Shown piece after piece: positions 37,101-49,644 of a DNA stretch of 64,000 nt. The DNA is from Mytilus trossulus (taxonomy: Eukaryota; Mollusca; Bivalvia; Mytilida; Mytilidae): positions 50,537,164-50,601,163 of the forward strand of contig NC_086373.1 of assembly GCF_036588685.1 (NCBI RefSeq), written 5' to 3'. Within the stretch, counting starts at the first letter, position 1; each line of letters begins with the position of its first letter. The notes beneath the pieces were generated by a model. It was not told the origin of the DNA. It saw only the letters and a program-made list of their open reading frames with translations, and did not search any database. Both the position numbers and the translations under genes were made by a program.

Positions 37101-40100
37101 AAGAATGAAATAAATTCTTATTTTGTGGTCTAGAACTTCGTCACTATTTTTACTGCATTTTAAAGTAAGAAACAGATTACATATTGCAGAGTGTTATTCT
37201 CATCCTATAACCCTTTTCCTGAATATAAAGAGCTAATGTTTTTTGGAATTCTATGTTTTATTATTAAGATGTACGTATTTATGATTGCTTACTAGTAATT
37301 AATGTGAACATTGTTTTGTATTTTCAGATTATTGTAACAGAGGGTATTCATTTATCTGTGTTTAAAAGAGACTGTAGCAGTGCACTTAAAAACAAGCCAT
37401 ATATCAAAACTCTTTATAGAGGCATTAGTGCCTTTCTTTTTGGTTGTGCCGTCACACAGTTGACAACAGATATTGCAAAATATAGTTTGGGTAGATTACG
37501 CCCACACTATCTGTCTTTATGCAAACCAGCAATTTTATCAAATTGTTCTTCAAAAACAGGCTACATTGAAACACATGATTGTACAAGTACAGACACAGAC
37601 GCTTTACAAGAAGCCAGGTTAGACTTTATAGATCATAGCAAATGTAGGGAGTAATAGTTTGGCATTATTTCAAAATGAGATCATACCACAATATTTTTGG
37701 GAATGAAAAAGTAAATTTGGACTAGATTTTGCCTTATTGAAAATGTGAAGCAAAGCTATAGCTACCAATGTGCATTAATTGCAGGAATTAGAAATTAGAA
37801 TGCTTTTAATTCAAAATTTGTTGGTGCAAATGATAAAGTTATTGTTGAACAATAGAAAACAATTATGAAATTACTTATGATTTTCATAGATACTGCATAC
37901 CCTAAGAACAATGCTGTACAAATTTAAGTTGTGAAGTTTTATTCTTGCAAAATCAAAATTTATTCCACAGCAACAGATTATAGAAAAGGAGTAAGTTCGG
38001 TAAGGGCCATATTTGGCCCCAATTATAAAGTTCATAGTTACAAGACAATACATGTTTTAAGTTGCCTTAAAGACATGTTAGAAAGTTAAACAGAACAGTT
38101 TTTGTTTAAGTTTAATTCTAACACGCTGATTTTTACATCCATAAAAGGTCAAGATGAGGGATTTTGGTGAAATTTGACAAAATCAGCTAGATTTTAACCA
38201 AATAAAGGACCAGGAAACAAAGAGCGCAGGCGTCATCAAGCTTAAGATTCAAATAAGACATGTGAAATGTCTTCACAAACATTATTTTAAAAGATCTTTG
38301 TTGTCGATGTATGCGCTCTATATTTCCTGTCCAATAATCTATGGAAATTTACCCATTTTCATTGATTTTTTCGTGAAAAATCAACATGAGTTCCATTTTT
38401 GACGTCATAATGACACGCAGAAACGTAAAGTTTTCAACAAAATGGTTTATATCTTACTTAGTCAATGTATTAGCTATAATTTATCGTGATATTGGTCGAT
38501 ACATCTGAATTTGAAATTTACTCTAAAAAAGGAGGCCATTTTAGGACCTTATCGAACATACTCCTTAAGCAAAGAGTTTTTAAGTTATGTAAGTGACTAA
38601 GTGGTGTCCAATTATATACTTGATGTACATACACTGTTCAGTTGATTCAGTTAATATCAGAATAAGGAGATGTAGAATCCTTCAATGACACATCTATTTA
38701 CCAGAGTCCAAATAACAGGAATATAAGCTAGCTACTAGATCTCACTTTACAGCCTTCCAATGAGCATATCAATATCTTATAGTCAGTTAGAAAAGGGCCT
38801 GACCTGACAAAATCTGATCCAATTTAAAGAAAAATAATCAACTGTAGAAAGCAACAAATCAGAAGTACTGAAAAAAGGATCCTGACTTATTTATTTAAGG
38901 AATGCATTATGGACTTGATCATTCATTTGGTTGAGGGTATATCATGTTATAAAATTGTAAATAATGGTTGTATAAATAAAGATGTAAATATACATTATGC
39001 ATTTGATTATAATACTTCATAGTTGATCTAAAAGAACATATTTCACCATTTTAGTTTTTATAATGGAGCTTACATATGATCTTTTACTTTCCTTAAACAG
39101 GCTATCTTTTCCATCAGGACACACATCGTTTGCATTCTTCTGTATGTTATATCTAGTGGTAAGTTTTGTTTATATGTTACATCTTACAGTTTATACTTAT
39201 AAAAACAAGAAGAGGTGTGTATGATTGCCAGCCCTTCACCATAGACCAAATAACATAAGAGTTAACAAATATAGGTCACTGTACAGCCTTCAACAAAACC
39301 CATCCTGCATTGTCCGCTATAAAATCATTGAAATGAAAAAGTAAAACAAGAAAACTAGATACCTTATTTATGTATAAGAGGGTGGTAAAGGGGGGTGCTT
39401 GCACGAAAAAAATGTGAAATAAGACACAATTTCATGTTGAACGTGAAATAATTTCTGTACTGAATGTTATTTGAAAAATACAGAGCACACAAAAATAAGA
39501 CTTTGAAAATCACGATGCACTTAAAATGAAATAAGCAGAACACGTTTAACGAGGCACCCGTTTTGCATGACTGAACGTCAAATAAAAAAGTAAAAAGATG
39601 TTGAACGTGCAATAAAAAACGGCCATCACGTTGCACGAAAATAACCCTTTACCAACATCGTATAAAACAATGAACCAAAAAGAAATATGATATATGTATA
39701 CATCAACAAACAACATCCACTGAACTATAGCTATATATAGGCTCCTGTATCTGAGATGTTATGGTTCACTTAAGTAAACACACAAGCAAACTTATATATT
39801 ACCTATCAAATACACCTCCAATTCCTTTAGCTGTACTTGATATATTTTTAGGTGTATTTACAAATAAAATTCAAGTGGCGAAAGTGTTGGTTGGTTAGAC
39901 CATTTTTACAGTTGGTGGCATTTTTCCTGGCCTACTACACAGCCCTGACTAGAATATCAGATTACATGCATCATTGGAGTGATGTGTTAGGGGGTGCTAT
40001 CTTAGGAATTATTGTTTGTTTCTTTACAGTAAGTACATGTATATGTCAGGTTATTTTCTTCATACAATGCAAATGTTGTAATTTATTTGAGCATTTGCAT

Positions 40101-43100
40101 GTTATTTACAAAAGTGAAATAACTCAACTGGCATCCTTCAGACCAATCAAGTGTTTTTGTGATACTATGACATATTTTTTTTAGGGTCACCTGACCTGAA
40201 AGCCTAACAAGATAAATTGTAACCTACTAGTATTTATATTACATGATTTCTGTTGTTGAATTTATTTTCTGTTTTCAGTCTATTTATTATCCCTAAAAAA
40301 AACCTAACTTTTCTTATAAATTCTAAAGTTTGCTGGATTAAATGTTTTTTTACAACTACAAAAAACAGACCAAGCAACAAAGAGGTCGATCACCAGTAAT
40401 AATACTTTAGATAATGAAGTCATTACAATATTTGTATAATGGCAATAAATGATTTCACATAAAATATGCTTGTTTTCTTTGAAAATGGAAGACAGTATTT
40501 TTAAAAAAATCCTTAAAAGATCTAAAAAAAGTAATTTATTAAAACAATTTAATAAGAATTGTCAGGAACGACTTTTTATGAATTTACCTTGAAACTATTA
40601 CCAAAATCTTTGCTAAATTTCAATTTGGTTTGCACATTATAAATCAGATTTTTTAAACACTGATCATACAAGAAAAGTTTTCATTCTGAAAAAAGGTTAT
40701 ATTTTTTTGTAGACTTTCTTGTCTGCAGTCTATATAACCTGACAATATTTCAGGTATAAAAAAGATTTAAATCTAAAGTAAAACATGACAATCAATTTAT
40801 TTGAGTTATTATTGAGTTTAGATGTAATGTTTTGTCATTTTCCCATAAACTTTCCATATTGTTTTATCATTTATGTTGCTAAAAATGTAATTGCTTTTAA
40901 AATCACTTAACTATATAATTTGCAACAAACTTTATGTAACCTTATTTCTTCATTTTTCCAGCATACACAGTACATTTTAGTATTGAAAGCTGTTCTCATT
41001 TCATGATTTGGTTTTCAGCTAATGTCATTTCCTATATGGAAATGGAAAATGAGAACAAATAACAGAAAAAGATCTGATTCCTATTCCTATGAAATTGTTT
41101 GGTAATATTTTATAAATGTTATGAACAGCCTTTCATAATCCACCTGAATTAAAATGATGCACATTGAACTAACCAGGAAGTAGTTTATCACTTTAAGCTT
41201 ATTCCCCAACTGCTTTGATACTAATATTGTAAGCTTTAGTAACTTTACATAAACTATTAAAATGTGAGTTATCTAATCATATGTATAGTATATGGATTAT
41301 ACTCAGGGGTGGGATTGTTCATTCAACATGATTTTTGATTGACTGGACAATCTTTGTCTGCACTAACAAATTTAGGCCAACTTCTATTAGTTCAGTGTGC
41401 CCTGTGTTTCCTTTGCACTTGGTTCTCACCTTAATATAACTGGCTATTGGTACAATTGGTCCTAAAACATCTGTATTCATAAGTTTTTGCTATTAAAAAC
41501 TAACGTGGTTGCTATTGTTGAATCCATATTTAATTTTAACCTTTCCAATAGAATTTTTGAGTCCTTGAAAAGTTATTTAATTTTAATATTGATTTAAATG
41601 TTTGAAATGTCACATCACTAAAAATATAATCAATCCTTTTATTACCTGCTATCTGCCATTGTCATTTCTATCATTTAGAATGTATGGATTAGAAGATTTA
41701 AATATGACCAAAATGTTGTATGAGTTAAATATGCACCACTAGAAAATAAATCTTTGAAATGAAATCATTTGCTCCCTATTTGTCTTTAATCTCATTTACA
41801 TCATCACTGCTTTTTTTTCTGAAAGTATTGTGGTCTGATTTACTTCTTTGTATTCATATTCCAATGTCTGTCTTACTAGACAGACATTAATGACATCACT
41901 GCATTTGTTTTTCTAAAGGTACAGTGGTCTGATCTACTTCTTTATCCAATATCTCTTCTACTAGACTTAATAATTATATTCTATTTGGCTGTGGCATGTC
42001 TTCAAAAATATCTATAATCTTGAAATGTCTGTAAATATTTTGAAATTAAAGTTACATAAATAGCAGAGAATGATTTAGAGCTTGACTAAATATTTAGAAA
42101 TTCTAGTTACATAAACTACAGAGATTGATTTAGAGCTTGACATATTGCATGGATTCTGTCTATTGTTCAAGACTGCGTGCTGATGTTGTTTGTTGGTTTG
42201 CTGCCTCCTTGGTGTACAACCCTCCTCTCATTCTATTCATATTTAGTATGATTAAGGTCACTTTAATATGATTTGTCTGGAAAAAAAACCAATGTTTATT
42301 AAAATTAAATTTTATGCTTGTTCTTAAAGTTTATAAAAAATCTTTAAAATATTACTGTATACAAATTCAAAGCTTGTGTTTATAGCAATCATATGTTCAA
42401 GTTATGAAGTAATATTTTTATATTTCTACATATATTATAGAATTAAAATTAATACCCAATACTATATATGAGGTTGATTGTTATATCATTTATCTTTTAT
42501 CAGTTTATAATATTAACCATCCATTTGTTTATTTTTATGAAGTGAAATTTTAAATTTGTGAAACCTGAATATTTAGATGAGGTTACTTTATATGATTATA
42601 CCTCATGTTAGAATGTCACTGATGTATTGGGTAATTCAAAGGTAGCATTCCAGTGTAACACAGAAAATGTTTCTGGGGTAATCTTCATGAGCTTATTTTT
42701 TTATGGTTAATTCATTGTTATAAATTCTTGATATGTATTTACATGCATAACAACCATTATCAGAAAGACAGGACAAATTTAATTTTCACGGATGTTTATT
42801 TTCATGTTTTTTTAAAAGTCTGCATAAGAACCTATAGAAATGTGTACTTCATTTTAGCAAGTGGACCTATTCCCACAAAATGCACAAAAATATGTTTCCC
42901 ACAACCAATAATGAATTCACAGTATTCACTAATTCAGTTGTAACTACTAGTTATTTAAAACAATTCAAGCCTATTAATTGTTTACCTTGTATCCTCTTTT
43001 CTTAACAGATTTACCTCATATCAGATCTACCGAAGGTGTGTGAAAAAACAGCAGCATTCGCTACAAGTTCTGGTCTTCCTCTGTACAAGTCCACACGAAA

Positions 43101-43182
43101 CGATGACCATAGTGAATCATCGTCCAACTCGTCAACTGTCCCCAACAATGGCAGTATCTCAATTACATCACCTAACAACTGA
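31190..43182 (+). CDS. PLPP: Phospholipid phosphatase (lipid phosphate phosphatase, PAP2 family), long-tail form
   Basis: Exons 31190-31247, 35703-35854, 37328-37617, 39101-39158, 39852-40028 and 43009-43182 join in phase to 302 residues. This is a six-span integral membrane enzyme that removes phosphate from phosphatidate, lysophosphatidate, sphingosine-1-phosphate and similar lipids, with the active site on the outer or lumenal face. The three PAP2 motifs are visible: K121-x6-R128-P129 (KYSLGRLRP), P171-SGH174, and TRISDYMHHWSD at 219-230. The family usually has Ser-Arg at the start of the third motif; here it is Thr-Arg. NCS in the exon 3 loop is a conserved-looking N-glycosylation site. 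Gln-rich or signal sequences are absent; the N-terminus is the first membrane span. The last exon gives a Ser/Asn-rich cytosolic tail ending SITSPNN. Which of vertebrate PLPP1, 2 or 3 it corresponds to cannot be decided. Intron 1 (4.5 kb) and intron 3 contain foldback elements. Confidence 0.93.
31400..32550. other. Part of phosphatase intron 1, no feature seen
   Basis: AT-rich, with (CAAA)n at 32297-32312. No exon or structured element could be supported. Confidence 0.4.
32551..32713. mobile_element. Foldback MITE, 163 bp, in phosphatase intron 1
   Basis: The ends AGATTCTTACAT and ATGTAAGAATCT are exact complements. Inside them, GTGGATTATCGGATTTATCC and the complementary GGATAAATCCGATAATCCAC, and TAGTTAAATTAT with its complement, make nearly the whole element one hairpin around a GC-rich loop (CGAGCCGCCTCGGCG). 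Confidence 0.9.
33540..33770 (+). repeat. R1 dispersed repeat in phosphatase intron 1
   Basis: Shows CCCGTTTGAATGGTTTTACA, 'GGCTCCGTGTTGAAGGCCGTA' and 'GAGAGTTGTCTCATCGGCA' followed by the CACCACATCTT end. Confidence 0.7.
33867..33975. repeat. About 32-bp tandem repeat, 3-4 copies
   Basis: Units of AATGAAATGAAACAGAATTA followed by a poly-A run repeat with small changes. It lies in intron 1 of the phosphatase gene. Confidence 0.8.
36155..36510 (-). repeat. R1 dispersed repeat, reversed, in phosphatase intron 2
   Basis: GCCAATGAGACAACTATCC, 'CACTGTACGGCCTTCAAC', 'GTAAAACAATTTAAACAAG' and 'CCTGACTTGGGACAGGC' define a reversed copy. Confidence 0.75.
37986..38566. mobile_element. MITE-like element with about 33-bp inverted ends, phosphatase intron 3
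   Basis: The left end AAGGAGTAAGTTCGGTAAGG and the right end CCTTATCGAACATACTCCTT are complementary with three mismatches, continuing through GGCC. The 580-bp interior has no coding capacity. A TTAA follows at the right edge but is not matched on the left. Confidence 0.75.
39210..39760 (-). repeat. R1 repeat, reversed, interrupted by another element
   Basis: R1 sequence runs at 39210-39382 (AAGAGGTGTGTATGATTGCC, 'GGTCACTGTACAGCCTTCAAC') and resumes at about 39655 (TCGTATAAAACAATGAACC) to 39760. The gap is filled by the element at 39383-39654. Confidence 0.65.
39383..39654. mobile_element. MITE nested in an R1 repeat
   Basis: The ends TGGTAAAGGG and CCCTTTACCA are complementary; CGTGCA blocks continue the match imperfectly. 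The interior repeats a TGAACGT...CAATAAA type motif. Its placement inside R1 dates it as the younger insertion. Confidence 0.65.
41019..41105 (+). CDS. Alternative terminal exon of the phospholipid phosphatase gene
   Basis: A good acceptor (GTTTTCAG at 41011-41018) is followed by 28 codons in the phase required by exon 5, then TAA. Joined to exons 1-5 this gives 273 residues with a short basic tail (WKWKMRTNNRKRSDS then SYSYEIVW). The sequence directly after the sixth membrane span is rich in Lys/Arg, as expected for a cytosolic tail. AATAAA at 41745-41750 could serve as its poly(A) signal. It is mutually exclusive with the exon at 43009-43182. The open frame is short, so chance is possible; transcript reads would decide. 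Confidence 0.55.
   Translation, partial: LMSFPIWKWKMRTNNRKRSDSYSYEIVW
41797..42143. repeat. Two successive local tandem duplications
   Basis: A roughly 93-bp unit (CATCACTGC... GTGGTCTGAT...TACTTCTTT...ACTAGAC) occurs at 41797 and 41890. A roughly 58-bp unit (TTACATAAA...GATTTAGAGCTTGAC) occurs at 42028 and 42087. Both lie between the two candidate terminal exons of the phosphatase gene. Confidence 0.7.
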
Positions 43183-44117
43183 TGGAACTGGTGACGAGAA
43201 ACAAAGATATCAGCACCATACCAGTGATTGTATATAGTCTATACCGTAATTTAATTTATGAATCAGATGTTAATTATATATCAGTATGTTACTTCAATAA
43301 TTCTGTAAAATAGTAAGCAATCAGGGAAATATTTTGTAAAAAGTCTTTCAATGTGTATTGTGATAAGTCTTGTTGAATTTGCTGCTCATTCTATGAATGA
43401 ACAAAATGGAGTAATGTGTTTTCCAATGTCTTATGGCTTGTTTGATTGATTGATATGTCTTAACTCGATCAATGCATGCAAAACTGTTAAACTTGCATTT
43501 TAATTTTGAATGTCTGTATTTTTTTGATTTTATTTTTAGTAATATAAAAAATATGCTGTTTATTGTAACTAAAGACATTCAAAATGTTATTTAAATATAT
43601 ATTTTTCAGTTTTAAAATATTGCATATGAAATATGTTTTGATTTCTGGCATTATGCAAATTGTTCCTCTATGCAGCAAAGTCAATTAATGGGAGGTAACT
43701 CTATATATTTTTGGCATATTTATTTTATTGACTGACTGTATTGCTTTGAAATAATTGCCTGATATCTCTCCTGAAGTCAGAGACTATCAACAATGTGTGT
43801 TTATACACAAAAGAAATAGTTTTGTATTGATACTTTTAATATGTACAATTAAGCTTATTGCACACAAAATGGACATTAAACTTTCTTTGTAACTATTTTT
43901 AAAAAAAATTAAAAGATATTGCTAATTCTAATGTTAATCGTTTGGAACAACAATTTTGATTACAATACTTCATATATTTTGAAGATGAAAAATCTATGAT
44001 ATAATTGCTGGAATACTATGCACAAATACAGATGATAAGGCTTCCATTTACCTAAAATTCATTTAATAGCAGACATGGTTTAACAATAGTTTTATAGGAA
44101 TAACATCTTCATTTTTT
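43183..44117. other. Phosphatase 3' flank
   Basis: Probable 3' untranslated sequence of the long form; several AT-rich stretches but no poly(A) signal that can be singled out. Confidence 0.4.
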
Positions 44118-45930
44118 AGCTCACCTGGCCCAAAGGGCCAAGTGAGCTTTTCCCATCACTTTGCGTCCGGCGTCGTCCGTCGTCCGGCGTCGTCCGTCGT
44201 CCGGCGTCCGTCGTCGTTGTTAACTTTTACAAAAATCTTCTCCTCTGAAACTACTGGGCCAAATTGAACCAAACTTGGCCACAATCATCATTGGGGTATC
44301 TAGTTTAAAAAATGTGTGGCGTGACCCGGTCAACCAACCAAGATGGCCGCCACGGCTAAAAATAGAACATAGGGGTAAAATGCAGTTTTTGGCTTATAAC
44401 TCAAAAACCGAAGGATTTAGAGGAAATCTGACAAAGGGTAAAAATGTTTATCAGGTTAAGATCTATCTGCTCTGAAATTTTCAGATGAATCGGTCAACCT
44501 GTTGTTGGGTTGCTGCCCCTGAATTGGTAATTTTGTGGAAATTTTGCAGTTTTTGGTTATTATCTTGAATATTATTATAGATAGAGATAAACTGTAAACA
44601 GCAATAATGTTCAGCAAAGTTAGATATACAAATAAGTTATCATGACCGAAATGGTCAGTTGACCCGTTAAGGAGTTATTGTCCTTTATAGTCAATTTTTA
44701 ACATTTTCTTAAATTAAAGTAATCTTTTACAAAAATCTTCTCCTCTGAAACTACTGGGCCAAATTCAATCAAACTTGGCCACAATTGTTATTGGGGTATC
44801 TAGTTCAAAAAATGTGTCCGGTGACCCGGTCCACCAAACAAAATGGCCGCCACGGCCAAAAATAGAACATAGGGGTAAAATACTGTTTTTGGCTTATAAC
44901 TCAAAAATCAAAGCATTTAGAGCTAATTTGACATGGGGTAAAATTGTTTATCAGATCAAGATCTATCTGCCCTGAAATTTCCATACGAATTAGACAACCC
45001 TTTGTTGGGTTGCTGCCCCTGAATTAGTAATTTAAAGGAAATCTTGCTGTTTTTTGGTTATTATCTTGAATATTATTATAGATAGAGATAAACTGTAAAC
45101 AGCAATAATGTTTAGCAAAGTAGGATTTACAAATAAGTCAACATGACCGAAATGGTCAGTTGACCCCTTTAGGAGTTATTGGCCTTATAGTCAATTTTTA
45201 ACCATTTTTCGTAAATCTTAGTTATCTTTTACAAAAATCTTCTCCTATGAAACTACTAGGCCAAATTAATCCAGACTTGGCAACAATCATTTTTGGGGTA
45301 TCTTGTTTTAAAAATGTGTCTGGTGACCCGACTTTCAAATCAAGATGGCTGCCACAGCTAAAAATAGAACATAGGGGTAAAATGCAGTTTTTGGCTTATA
45401 ACTCAAAAACCAAAGCATTTAGAGCAAATCCGACATGGGGTAAAATTGTTTATCAGATGAAGATCTATCTGCTCTATAATTTTCAGATAAATCTGACAAC
45501 CCATTGTTGGGTTGCTGCCCCTTTTAAGGCAATTTTAAGGAAAGTTTGCTGTTTTTGGTTATTATCTTGAATATTATTATAGAAAGAGATAAACTGTAAA
45601 CAGCAATTATGTTCAGCAAAGTAAGATTTACAATTAAGTCAACATTACCGAAATGGTCAATTGACCCCCTAAGGAGTTATTGTCCTTTATAGTCAATTTT
45701 TAACAATTTTCATAAAATTTGTAAATTTTTATTAACATTTTCCACTGAAACTACTGGGCCAAGTTCATTATAGACAGAGATAAATGTTAGCAGCAAGACT
45801 GTTTAGTAAAGTAAGATTTACAAACACATCACCATCACCAAAACACAATTTTGTCATGAATCCATCTGCTTCCTTTGTTTAATATTCACATAGACCAAGG
45901 TGAGCGACACAGGCTCTTTGGAGCCTCTAG
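44118..45930 (+). mobile_element. Family A composite tandem-unit element, plus orientation
   Basis: It starts with the hairpin AGCTCACCTGGCCC / GGGCCAAGTGAGCT. A GTCCGGCGTCGTCCGTCGTC-type tract follows at 44165-44217. Then come three units of about 500 bp, each with CTACTGGGCCAAATT, 'GATGGCCGCCACGGC', 'GCAGTTTTTGGCTTATAACTC', a TTGTTGGGTTGCTGCCCC block and 'GACCGAAATGGTCA'. It ends with the hairpin AGGCTCTTTGGAGCCT then CTAG. A frame of about 66 codons opens in each unit, but this may simply follow from the repeat. Two more copies lie at 53583-55343 and 56696-58980, reversed. Confidence 0.9.
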
Positions 45931-48900
45931 TTTGTTTTTGATGAAATCAATCTTTGATTTATAGTATTGAATACCTGTTTTCAAAAAAACAACAATTGAA
46001 ACCAGCAAGTATAAAAATACAGCGTTGTTGCTCCTTAAATAGTTCAGATATTGCAATTTTTTTCTGGCCTTCTAAAATTTTAAAAGGCTTATCTTGGGCT
46101 TGCTGTTTGATAATGCCCTTGCTTGTTAAAAGTTTTTTCGTGTGACCAGTTTATCTTAATATCAAACATTAACTAAAATAAAAGGCATTATATAAGCACT
46201 TTTCCTAATTTATCATCAACATGGCAAATGAAGACAAAAGTTTTGAAGCCAAAGAAGAATGTAGATATTGATTTGGGGCTGAAATAACCAAGTTTAGAAC
46301 ATTTTTTAAATAAAAGGCAAAATTGGTCTTTCATGATTTAGAGAAGTATAAATTAATTTAGAATTATCAAGGGGCATGGTAAAAACATGGAGTCACATTT
46401 GTATTTGCTAATGTCTTTATGTAGAAATTAAATATGCAATCTCCTTGTTCATTTCCTGACTGTTAAATTTAGTTTTAACATATTTGTTTACTAATTAAAG
46501 CAGAATGGATGAAATACAAGAAAATCATACCAAGGAAAGTTGCATTCAGGTTGTACATAACACAACAGGGAGATAACTCTGTACAAATCAGCTGAATTTT
46601 AAATACATTGTATTGTTAAGGAAATGTTAAACTGCTCAATGATCAAAATAAGTGTTTGTCAAACTGCTATATATCAAATGATTTTTTTCGTTTTTCTGAT
46701 AAATGCATGGTTCAAGTTCTTTAAATTAAAAAAAATTTGCAAGGGTCAAATCAAATATTTTGTCAAAATTTTGTGAAAACTAAATGAGCCAAATTAATTT
46801 TAGACAAGGTGTTTGATATCAATTTACTGTTTAATTTCAGTTGACTACTCAAACAATACAATGGGTTCCTATAAACAACCACAAGAGATATGCAAAATTG
46901 ATTTTAGTTTTGTGTGTGTAACTTTACTTTGAAATGGTTTTTATCATTCCAGTTTTATTTTATTTTAATTTTATGTAAATAATGAATCAAATGTTTTATT
47001 GTACAATGAAAGTGTATATAAAATCACTATTTTTTATATTCTTCAATCAATAGATAAACTAGGTTTCATTACAATATACAAATTTACATATGATTGCTAT
47101 AGAAAATAATAACAGTATTTAATGTATCCAATCAACCTAATTTGTTATGTTTTCTTACATATTTTGGAGTGTGTCAATTTATAACCAGAATTTTATTTAT
47201 AACTTAGTCATGTTCAAAAATGTGGTACCAAACAATGTACTGTTTTTTTTTTTAATTTGTGGATGCATAAACTGTGTGGTGAAAATCAAAATGTATATTA
47301 CCAGTTATATATTAAATTAGTGGTTACAGATTTCATTTATTTAAAATCAATGAAAAAAGAAGGAACCTTTGATTAACAGATTTTTCACTTATATTAATGA
47401 ATCCATATTCTTAGGAAGAAAAACAATGAAATATAAGTTTTATAAGTTTGATTTAACAAAAAAATTAAGATTTACAAGGAACAGTGTAACTTCTTGAAGG
47501 TAAAAAATGCTTAAATAATTTATATCTTTAAAAAAGCATAACTCAGCTACTACCATATGCCTTTCTGATAGCAAAACTGACAACTACATTTACCAAAAAG
47601 TTTATGTTATTAAAATATATCCCCCTGCTGTAAAATTATAATTGTTATAACAGTCATATTAAAACACCTCACATTTGAATGGGTTTTAAAGCATTTGAAG
47701 TTGGTGACACTGACCCAATTTTATTGCATATTCATTATTGTAATCAAATAGGAATGTCATTGGACCTTTTTGTACTTTTAACAAATAACCAAAGTATGTC
47801 AAATACAACATACACCCACCAATGCTGTATGGAATACATGATTATATAATGTTTGAAATGGCAGTCAATTGAACTGACGTAACTAAATCTGTTTGAGAGA
47901 ATTATTTGAATATTTAATTTATTCATGTTTTGCTCTGTCTTGTTAAGTATGTTTATGGTAATTGAAAGTTGATTGTGAGATTTATTTTACTCTTGATGTC
48001 CATGGAAAATTATTTTCATACTTTTCTAAAATATTTGTGAGCAAAAAGAATCTGAAGGCAGTTAAACATACTATGAACAAAACTTAGTCCAAAGTAGCTA
48101 ATTTGGCTCACAGTTGGAGATTATGCATAAATCAACAGTGTATATCCATCAATATTATTTATAGTGATCTTGTTTTTTTTTGTATTATAAAGATTTTTGG
48201 GTGTTTTTATGACATTTATTGCTGGAAATTAACATTTTTAGGTCTGGTCTTTGTTTCTAGATCTATTTATATGACAGAAATAGGCATTTTGCTGTTGCAG
48301 GTTAATTTAAGCTAATTTTCCAGAGTATTTATGCAAAGTTCCATTGAATATATTTCTTTAATTTTCAAGCTTTTTTGTTGAGTGGATTTTACTAATTTGA
48401 TCTTACAATACCTGATAAATGGCTTTATATAACGAAATGAATAGGCATATCATTAAATGTCTTTGTTTAAAATAATTAAAGTGTGATTTGCTGGCTGTTT
48501 TTGTATTGACCCTGGTTTGGATTCGGGGTTAGCTGTATTGGTCCCAAGTCTCATGGAGTCAGGATAAATAGAGCTCTGTTGGAAATGTGTACCAAGTTTA
48601 TAACACCTTTATTAAAGTATCATAAGGTGTTGGGTTGATAAATTTTAACTATGCAAAAGGTAAATTATTATTTTTTAAACTACTGCTGATTTGTATAATA
48701 TATGCAGAATGATACTGATGTACTTGGAGTTGCTTTTATGGATTTTTAATATTTATTATCAGGTATCTACAAAAAAACCAAGATAATGTTAAAATAGAGA
48801 AAAGAATGATATGTATTCCTCTTTTAGAATTGCACATTAAGAATTGGGTGTCTAGGAAAATAAATTTGACATTTCTCACAACATAGTTCCAACTTTTTAC

Positions 48901-49644
48901 ACAACAATAACCAATATCAAAACTGAGAGACCAGAGACCTGTTACTATTATAAAAAAAAATGCAATTCTGTTTAATCACAGTACATTTAATACCTTTTTG
49001 GATTTTAGATGTATTTAAGAATAAATAGTATGCTTGGTATCAAGAAATGTGTTAACTCACAATTTTTTTAATAAAGTTTTTAGAACTAAAAAAAATTAAG
49101 TTTTTAGAACTAAGAGATTACCGGTGATTAATAAGCAAAAAGATGAACTATGATAAAGATTTTTTTCTTTTGTATGTTTGTATTTACTAAAAGATCATCC
49201 ATACTGAAAATCCTTTCATTTTATTCATGATAAAATGTGAAATGGTATAAATCAATTTATTTTCAACCTGATCTTGATTTATTTTGACATTGTTGTTTCA
49301 ACAAAAAGATACATTTTAATCCTAGATATCTACAAACTATGTTATCTTCTGAAGTCTTGTTACTGTTGATAATAAAGTTTATTTTTGAAAACATTTTACT
49401 TTTATTATTATTGCATATTGCAGGGACCTTTGAGCATTTTCTAAAATACTGGTGTGAACTTTTTGTAAGGGTTATTTGTGTGTTTATTGTTAATCTAATG
49501 AAGGAAGACTTTTTCATTCTAACTCACATGAATAATTTGTTCTTTGGAGTACTGTTATATTATTGTACCAGGTACAAGGAGGGTTGGGTCCTTACACACG
49601 TTTTTACCCATTCTGCAGTCCTTATGTACCTGTCTGAATTTTTA
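45931..49644. other. Long AT-rich intergenic stretch
   Basis: Between the convergent phosphatase and PET100-like genes. I found no exon, hairpin or tandem unit that can be supported in these 3.7 kb. Confidence 0.4.
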
